Below, piece after piece: positions 56,319 through 64,000 of a stretch of DNA of 64,000 nucleotides. Within the stretch, counting starts at the first letter, position 1. Every line of letters starts with the position of its first letter. Made by a program: the position numbers and the translations under genes. The notes beneath the pieces were generated by a model that had not been told where the DNA came from, searched no databases, and saw nothing but the letters and a program-made list of their open reading frames with translations. Source of the DNA: Clonostachys chloroleuca (taxonomy: Eukaryota > Ascomycota > Sordariomycetes > Hypocreales > Bionectriaceae); assembly GCA_037952775.1 (NCBI GenBank), contig JBANAY010000004.1, forward strand, positions 4,526,001 to 4,590,000, written 5' to 3'.

Positions 56319-59300
56319 ATGCATTCAGAAACGCCAACATGGGAGGAGGGGAGATACCCGGGCGCCGAGGGAGAGAATGTCCAGCAAAACGATCAGCATC
56401 TGGCTGACCCGGCTGTTGAGAATTCTCATGCACCTGGGGAGGCAGAGGACAGTGGTTCCGAAGACGGAGGCGATTACGATCCGGAGTCTGTTACTCTCGA
56501 TAGCGCACCAGTGCAGACGGTAGAGACTGCCCCTCTTGTTTCATCTCAGCGTGCAGCGACAAAGCCTAAGATGTCGGGTGGCTTCATTGTTGAGGCGTCT
56601 GAGGATGAAGAGGATGATCAAGAACCCCAGCCCGTGGCTGGATATAAGACTGAGCAGCCTGATGCCCGTCAATCTGCAACTATTTCGAACGAGAGTCCAC
56701 AAGCCCCCGCCGCCAACGAACTTTCCCAGCCAAGGATCCCACCAGTCATTGCTGGTCTTGACCCAGTAGCGCTTCTCGAGGCTCGCATCAAGGAGGACCC
56801 TCGGGGCGATATGGATGCATGGCAGAATCTTATGGCAGACTACAAGCGCCGGAATGATATAGAGGGATTGCGCAAAATTTATACTCGTTTCGTGGAGGTG
56901 TTTCCTCAAGCGGTAAGTTGACATACCCTGCTCTGAGGTTTGATTTGTACTAACCATTGAGCAGGCCGACATCTGGGCAGACTGGCTGGAGATGGAACTT
57001 AGCTTGGACCAATTCGCAGTTGCTGAGCAGCTTTTTGGTAGAAGTTTGATGACGGTTCCCAATGTCAGGTTATGGACTGTTTACCTCAATTACATTCGGC
57101 GACGCAATGATCTAACAAATGATACAACTGGCACAGCTCGACAGACTATCGCCCGATCTTATGAGTTTGTAATTGATAACATTGGGATGGATAGGGATTC
57201 GGGGAATATCTGGCAAGACTACATTCAGTTTCTCAAGAATGGACCGGGCCAGGTTGGCGGCACAGGCTGGCAGGACCAGCAAAAAATGGATCAACTGCGA
57301 AAGGCGTACCACCGAGCCATCAATGTCCCAATGTCGACTGTGAATAATCTTTGGAAAGAGTATGATCAGTTTGAGATGGGCCTGAACAAAATGACGGTAA
57401 GTGCTGATTGTTGAATTTGAGCTTATACGATTTACTCACGATTTTCAAGGGACGTAAATTTATCCAAGAGCGTTCGCCGGGATACATGTCAGCAAAGAGT
57501 GCTAACATTGCCCTCGATAATATTACTCGGAATATCAGACGATCTAACCTGCCTCGCCTTCCACCTGCCCCTGGCTTCGATGGCGACCAAGAGTTCAGAG
57601 AGCAAGTCGAACTGTGGAAGAAGTGGATTGCTTGGGAGAAGGAAGACCCTCTGGTCCTGGCAAACGATGAACCGAAAGCATTCAAGCAGAGAGTGATGTA
57701 TTGTTACAAGCAGGCTCTCATGGCCTTGCGCTTTTGGCCAGAGATCTGGGTGGATGCAGCACAATGGTGTTTCCAGAATGACATACGGGAAATGGATAAA
57801 GAAACCGGCACAGACATGCTACTCCAGGGAATTCAAGCGAACCCGGAAAGCGTCCTGTTGGCTCTCAAGCACGCAGACCACATTGAGCTGAACTATCCTG
57901 CAAAGGAGGGCGATACCGCAGAATATGCCAAGGCAGTACGGAAGCCATTTGACGATGTTCTGGATACGCTATATGCCATGGGCGACAAAGTCAAAGAAAG
58001 GGAGAAGATGGAGGTAGCGACGCTGAAGCAAGCTGCGGCGCATGATGCTCCTATTGCTCCATCCATTGAACCAAACGACGACGACGACGAGCAGGGACAA
58101 CCCAAAAGTCAGCAATCGAGGACCGTATCTCGGCCATCCAGGAAGGATATTCCGCCGAGAGTCAGCTCTTGTCTCGGACAATCTCGCATGTCTGGATTGC
58201 TCTGGCTCGTGTGATGCGTAGAATACAGGGCAAAGGTAGTCTAGCCGCTGGTGGTCTTCGAAAGGTTTTTACGGATGCTCGCCAGCGTGGCCGTCTTACG
58301 AGCGATGTGTATGTTGCCGTCGCCTTACTCGAGTCGGTGGTCTACAAGGATCCTGTTGGGGCCAAGATTTTTGAACGTGGTGCTCGACTGTTCCCGAGTG
58401 ATGAGAATTTCATGCTTGAGTACCTCAAATTCTTGCATGCGAAGGACGATACAACCAGTGAGTTGCCCCCTCCCCTCTCCCTGTGCTCCAGTCTAAGAAA
58501 AAGAGCTAACTCGGATGATAGATGCACGGGTTGTTTTCGAAACCTGCGTCACTCGCCTAATATCAAAACCAGAAACAATGTACAAAGCTAAGCCACTGTA
58601 TGCTTATTTTCACAAGTATGAATCTCAGTTCGGCGAGCTTTCCCAGATTTCCAAGCTCGAGGATAGGATGGCAGAGCTCTTTCCTGGGGATCCTAAACTC
58701 AGCTATTTTACATCCCGGTATTCGACAGATAAATTCGACCCAATTGCAGCCCCTATCATTATCTCTAAAGCGGTGCAAATGCGGCCGAGGCAAGTTCTAC
58801 CAACTATAGAACAGCCTCCGATCTCAGCCCGCAATAGCCCGGCGCCATTGCACCAAGAACAAAGCCCCCGCCTCCAATATGTTCGAGCTACCGCATCTCC
58901 AAAGCGGCCTTTGGGTATCGATGAAGAAGAACTAAATCCAGCCAAGCGAGTTGCCCGGGCTGCCTCCCCTTTGAAAGGCGCAGCCGGGCGGCGACTTGAT
59001 CAGCAGCGGCGTAATCAATCCTCTGCACTTAACCGTGAAATCACGTTCCTGCTCGGCATCCTCCCGCCCGCACATACATATGACGGCCAGAGGTTCAGCC
59101 CGCAGGGTTTGACAGCACTCTTACAGAGCACAACTCTCCCTGATTATAATTCCTGGAGCTCTAGGAGCGGTGACCAGAACCGGCAAGGAACGCCGGGTCA
59201 TGGCAGACATGCTTCGGGAGATATTATGGGGCGGCCAATCAGTCCCTATGGAAGGGTTGCCTCCGCGTCCGGGGGTTATCGAAACTCTCCCTTGAGGACT

Positions 59301-59441
59301 GAAAACTTGGGCGGCCACCCGGCCAACCCGTTTGCACCGCCGCCCTCTGACCCAACTGTTGCTGGCATGCAACCAAGTTGGCCGGGTCAGGGAGGCTACT
59401 TGCAGTCCTCAACGGGACAGTACGGGGGGTACAGGTACTAG
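56319..59441 (+). CDS. RNA14: mRNA 3'-end processing protein RNA14, with apparent frameshift
   Basis: Exons 56319-56912, 56965-57396, 57450-58457 and 58522-59441, with introns of 52, 53 and 64 nt. Read through it gives about 984 residues. RNA14 (CstF-77 homologue) is a scaffold of cleavage factor IA in polyadenylation. Residues about 150-700 are HAT helical repeats: AWQNLMADYKRRNDIEGL, ADIWADWLEMELS, RLWTVYLNYIRRRND, LWKEYDQFEMGLN, EIWVDAAQWC and HVWIALARVMRRIQGKG. The N-terminal 140 residues are acidic and disordered; the C-terminal region is Pro/Gly/Ser-rich with a short conserved segment near LNREITFLLGILPPA. The frame breaks at the A4 run 58104-58107: the upstream frame ends 36 codons later, whereas one more A gives KSAIEDRISAIQ, as in homologues. 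I read this as a missing base call. Confidence 0.92.
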
Positions 59442-61807
59442 GCCTTCCGAAAAGGTCTGATCCAAGCTGGCTCCTTTGCGTTTTCGGTACACTTGCTTGT
59501 TTCTTTCGTTAGTGGGAGGCTCTACGTATCTGCATTGCCCTGTTTGCACCTAGCAAGCGGATCAATGTCTCAAACCCCTACTACCACTTTGTCGTTCCTC
59601 CCTTCTCTTTTTTGTCACTGCATGTTGGTAGGCGTTTATTTTTGGAAATGGGTAAGAGATGATTGGCCATGGACAGAATGAGCCTAACTTTCTGAAGTAA
59701 ATTGATACTGGAGGTTCCTATAGATATTTGCCCGCTGGAGGACTATCGGGCGCCATTTACAATAGCTGAATCAAAATGCAACAAATTTACATGCAAGGGT
59801 GCCAATGGCCAAAGTGAAGACTCATGACACGGCTGGGTATGTCTAGTCCAGCTACCACTATGTTACATTTCACTGGGATCTCTTTCACTGTGTTTTTAGG
59901 AGCTAAGAAGCACTACTATCAAGGCCACCCATATTCTAGTAAGCCCTGAATACTTCCACCTCCTCACCTCTTTGCGAGAGTAAGGTAAATAGAAACCTGA
60001 CGAGCGGCTCGTCCCGACGGCAAGGGAGTCATCGGCGTGAAGGTTTACAGAGTTTTCCTTCTGCAGAGCTGTAGCCTTGGGCTAGTAGAGCTTATTTTTG
60101 CCTTGCGTTTTCATAGTGTTCAGAGGTCGGGTCTGGCATCTTCCATTGCTCTTTTTACTGTGTGAGTCAAGCTGTTCGAACTCTCACACCCCTGTGTCTA
60201 GTCTAGTACTTACTGAGCGGAGATGAACGCAGGTAGGCGTTGGCCAACATGGGCTTGGTTGATAACGGCATGATGTGTGACGAGAGATGGTGAACAAGCT
60301 GTAATGACCCCTCTACCCGTAAGCATGAGGCCTGTACCGCCGGTTGATTAGACGGGAGCACCCAGCGGATGGGAAACCTCAAGGATCGCCAAGGAGTTGG
60401 TAGGGTGGCCAAGCTGCGCTTCCTGGGAGGTGACATCCATGGATGTCTCAAACGCACCCAGTTGAAGCAACAAAATATGATATTTGCCTCGCGCGGCTAT
60501 GGGCACCCGGCGGTCGGGCGAATTTGATACATCTGCGGCTGCAGGTTTCCAGAAAACAGTTTGGATCGGTGGCACTGCCAGACATCTGGCATCGGGTGCG
60601 TGCTGCTGCGACGAGCTGCCTCCACATGCAAGCGAGACGTGAATCGACGTACAGCCTAACACAACCTGTTTCCAAGCCCCGTTGACCTCAAAATAGTGCA
60701 TGGATGTTTGGCAATCCAACACCTGGACCTCTGCCACATAAGCAGGTACCTGAGCGTTTGAGGCGGGTTGCTGCCGTACCCTCTCTCCCGACAGTAAGTT
60801 TGCATTGAGCGTGCTTCGTGCGCGCTTCATCTCCTTCCCGCTCGTCTCACACTCCTTCCCCCCGATGCTATTGTCTCCTTCTCAGAATCTGCTCACACAC
60901 CCCTCAGAGCGCTCTTTCCCTCTATTCATGAGTGTTTCTGCCCGAGGCATCACCACCTCCGCTGCGTTCATAAATAGAGCCTCCGCTTCCCTCCTCTTCC
61001 CTCCTCCCTCTTCCTCTCTCACAACATACACACACGTCTTCTCCACGCTTCCTACATACACTTTTCCCAAACACACTTCTCCCTGCACACACTTTACTTT
61101 GGTTTCCCTCATCTGCCACTAGTTGCAGCCACCTGCAGCCACTTGGCGCGTGCTCTTTCTCTGCTCACATTGCCAACCTGTTTTTGCACAGCTGGCTATT
61201 TGCAGCTTTGCACTTTTCTCAATCTACACCCCAGTCACTTGAAGATAAATTTGAGTTACGGTGAGCTTCCTATTGCCTCCCTCCCCCCCCTTTTTTTTTT
61301 TTTGGTGCCTTGTTCTTGGTTGCGTTTTTGGATATAACCGCACTGGTGGTGTCTTTCACACGGTTCCATTTCATACTTGCTTTCATTCTGTTGTAACTTT
61401 TTTGGGACTGACCGTAATAATAGCAGCTACGTGCCTCGACTGAGCTTGTGTTGCCAGTCTGTGGTGAGAGCCGGTAAGTGTACTACTTAGCTCAGGCTGT
61501 TTGTTCACTGTTTTATGACCATCATCTTCCTTTGTTTGCGCTTGATTATCAACTCACGGCCTTCGTTCTTTGTCTTTCCAGAACCGCCACTTCTGATTTT
61601 CTTGTCTTCCTGGAACGATCGCATTTGTTTTCCTTGCTTGAGCACCCTGGAGCTTCCATCCCCTCAACCCTTTAAATACTGCAGACTTCTCCCATCAAGC
61701 CAAGCAGACATTCTTCCTCACCCCTACTCACGAGGAGAATTCCAATACATCTTGGCAAGACATTTCTTACTTCACCCTACTAACTCGTTTTGACCAGTCT
61801 TCTCAAG
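59442..61807. other. Spacer and leader of the Argonaute gene
   Basis: About 2.4 kb, downstream of RNA14 and upstream of Argonaute. The last kilobase is strongly pyrimidine-rich, including C8-T13 at 61283-61303. A canonical intron is predicted at 61474-61581. No supported coding frame. Confidence 0.5.
61474..61581 (+). other. Predicted 5'-untranslated-region intron of Argonaute
   Basis: A donor GTAAGTGTACTA at 61474 and an acceptor TTTGTCTTTCCAG ending at 61581 frame a 108-nt intron, with a branch-like TTGATTATCAACTCAC between. Both sites match strong fungal consensus. It lies 226 bp upstream of the start codon and outside the coding sequence. No transcript evidence. Confidence 0.5.
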
Positions 61808-64000
61808 ATGTCGACCACACCACCTCGGTCAAGCTCGCCGGCTAGGTCCGCGCCCGGCTCACCAAAGGCCGGCCCTCCTACTTCTCCTAGAAGACCAGCA
61901 GTCGTTCCACCTGCTCAGAAGTCGGGCAACACCCGCATGGAGCTACCTCCTGATGCTTATGTGTCCGATACGCAAAAGTCCAGATTTGCCCTACGTGGTG
62001 GCAAGTTCAACACCGAGGGTAAACCGGCTCAGATTGCCGTCAACCAATATCGCTTGAAGAGTCTGAACTACGATGGCAAGATCCATCAGTATGACGTGAG
62101 TATCTAAGCCATATTGGTTCTCAAAAGAAATGAGTTTACTAATGACTTGCTCTTCCAGATCAACGTTACCTCCATTCCCGAGTCCAACAAGAGGCTCCCG
62201 GTGAAGAAGATTCTGGAGCATCGTGCGACCAAGGAAGCACTCAAGCCTTACAATTCCAAAATGTGGATTTTTGACGGAAAGGCATTGGCATGGGCACCTA
62301 CCTATGTCAAGTACTTGAAATTCAAGGTCGACCTTGATGAGGAGAAGCGAGCTGCTGGAGAGAAGCCTCGACCTGGTTCGGTGTTCGAAGTCATCATCAA
62401 GCCAACGACTGAGATCAACCTGGCCATCATCGCGGCCTACTTGGAGAGTCGCGTCCAATTCAATAACGTTGTGGTTGAAGCAATGAGCTTCTTGGACCAT
62501 CTGCTCCGCCAAGGTGCTTCTGAGCGCCTGCTCTCTATCAAGCGCAACTTTTACGACACAAAAGCGAAGGGTAGTCACCTCTCAGATGGAGGCGTTGTTG
62601 AAGTCCACAAGGGACTATATGCCTCAATTCGCTTCAGCCAGGACATGGGCAGTGGGGGTATCGGCCTCTCTCTCAATGTCGATGTTGCCAACACAGCGTT
62701 TTGGGTAGGCGAGCAGCGACTGAGCGACATGCTCCCACGCTTTCTCGCCAACTGTGATTCTCAATGGAGGGGTTTGACTCCTGCCAGACTCGTTGATGTC
62801 CTCAGGCCCAAGAAACGCCCCGGTGCCAACGATAACTGGCACTCTTCTGATGCTTTCAAGCATCTCCGTAAACTGAGACGCCTCAAGTTTACTGTCAAAC
62901 ACCGAGGTCGCCCGGAAGGAGTCGCCGATATGGTGTACACCTTTCGAGACGTCATGTTTGAGGAGAAGTATGGAGCCGATGGTGCCAATTCCAGAAACGT
63001 CAAGTTCGATTTCAACGGAAAGGAGACTTCCGTTCTTGACTACTACGTGCAAAAATACCAACAGCACCTTCGCGCGCCTGGTCTTCCTCTAATCGATGCC
63101 GGTACAGGCGGCGCGATTCCCATGGAAATGGCTTACATTGTGCCAATGCAGAGATACCCATTCAAGCTCAACTCTGATCAGACTGCCAACATGATCAAAA
63201 TTGCAGTCACCCGCCCCAACGAAAGGAGGAAGGCAATTGAAGACAAGACGAAGATGTTGAGGCTTGACGAGGACCCATACCTGAAGCATTATGGCATAAC
63301 CTTTGAGGAGAAATTTTCGACCACAAAGGCAAAGGTCATTCCACCTCCAATCGTCAAGTTCCGCGCCGGTGGCACTGCGAAGCCCCAATTCTCGGGCCGA
63401 TGGAGAATCGACAACCTCAAGTTCTGGACACCGAACAAAATCCCTCTTCAAAGTTGGGGAATCGTTGCAATGGGTGACTGCTGTGACAAGGAAACTCTTG
63501 TGTCATTTACACAAACCTTTAAAATGACCTTCAAGAGACACGGTGGACTTGTTGAGAGCGATCCAGTCATCGTTCCCCCTTGGTCTCTGCAGAACAAAGG
63601 AAGGCCCAGGAATGAGGACATCACTATCGGTGGTACTAATGGCGCTACCGTGGTCCTCAGAGCCCATGAGATGATCTCGAAGGAGAGAAAGTTGCATACG
63701 CAGCTCCTGTTCATTGTCGTCCCAGCCAAGGGCAGCCCTTTTTACGAGCGTGTGAAGAAGAATGCTGATTGCCGCTTTGGTTTCCTGTCCCAGGTTGTTC
63801 AGCGAGGGCATGTTCAACAAAACCAGGCCCAGTACCACTCGAACGTCTGCATGAAAGTCAATGCTAAGCTGGGAGGTGCCACTGCGCGAACCGACCCTCC
63901 TTGGCCGTCTACTGGGACTTACTTCCCCTCTAACCGGCCGACAATGGTTATTGGTGTGGACGTCTCTCACGCCGCACCTGGAGGCAATACTGCTTCCATT
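61808..64000 (+). CDS. Argonaute protein, cut at the right edge
   Basis: Exons 61808-62095 and 62159-64000 (continuing past the window), separated by a 63-nt intron; 710 residues are visible. Argonaute uses small RNAs to silence complementary transcripts; in fungi this underlies quelling or meiotic silencing. Order seen: a Ser/Pro-rich N-terminus (residues 2-40), N domain with KILEHRATKEA, linker DUF1785 (WRGLTPARL is near its end), PAZ (DYYVQKYQQHL), MID domain (KGSPFYERVKKNAD) and the start of PIWI with VIGVDVSHAAPG, whose Asp697 is the first catalytic aspartate of the DDH triad. The remaining catalytic residues lie outside. I cannot say whether it belongs to the QDE-2 (quelling) or Sms-2 (meiotic silencing) clade. 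Confidence 0.95.

Noticed and set aside
1..64000. CRISPR array, bacterial operon or prophage
   Set aside because: No regularly spaced repeats; all confident genes are eukaryotic with introns.

Overview
The window reads as nuclear DNA of a filamentous ascomycete (Pezizomycotina, most likely a Sordariomycete, and by general resemblance Hypocreales; I could not test this). The genes are interrupted by short introns, mostly 53-106 nt, with GTAAGT/GTGAGT-type donors and CAG/TAG acceptors. There are no operons, no Shine-Dalgarno sites, and wide intergenic spacers. Gene models were built by hand by joining open frames across splice sites and checking that phase is kept. All coordinates are for the coding part only.

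Layout, left to right. An unidentified spliced gene is cut by lack of context at 25-449 (-). Then come an AMMECR1-family protein (1086-1904 -), a possible F-box remnant (3264-3497 -), a four-helix membrane protein (6181-7375 +), a Ras-like GTPase without a CAAX box (8407-9195 -), an intracellular-type GH3 beta-glucosidase with a PA14 insert (11224-13861 -) and a secreted S28 serine peptidase (14579-16323 -). A gene-poor stretch holding a small inverted-repeat element (18578-18829) is followed by a group II PLP decarboxylase (19172-20946 +), NOP9 (21360-23672 +) and a conserved-looking protein of unknown function (26022-27183 -).

After a 5.4-kb spacer come an OSH-type oxysterol-binding protein (32598-34367 +), a MAM33/p32 mitochondrial matrix protein (35112-36083 -) and a Ras GTPase-activating protein (37006-39583 -). 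A second spacer of 4.5 kb leads to a peroxiredoxin-5-type enzyme (44143-44882 +), an ariadne-type RBR ubiquitin ligase (46079-47799 +), EXO1 (49204-51620 -), TMA16 (52788-53566 +), ASF1 (54370-55355 -), RNA14 (56319-59441 +) and the first two thirds of an Argonaute gene (61808 to the right edge +).

Most genes are housekeeping: ribosome biogenesis (NOP9, TMA16), mRNA 3'-end formation (RNA14), chromatin and DNA repair (ASF1, EXO1), lipid transfer (OSH), mitochondria (MAM33, peroxiredoxin). A Ras-like GTPase and a RasGAP lie about 28 kb apart, and Argonaute links the window to RNA silencing. I see no secondary-metabolite cluster, no CRISPR array, no rRNA and no convincing tRNA.

I did not find a new multi-gene system. 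The observations most worth checking are: three small inverted-repeat elements that look like one MITE group, one with a perfect 5-bp target duplication; two conserved genes (RBR ligase and RNA14) that each need one extra base in a homopolymer to read through, which points to sequencing error rather than pseudogenes; the Ras-like protein with no lipidation box; and the unidentified spliced gene at the left edge.
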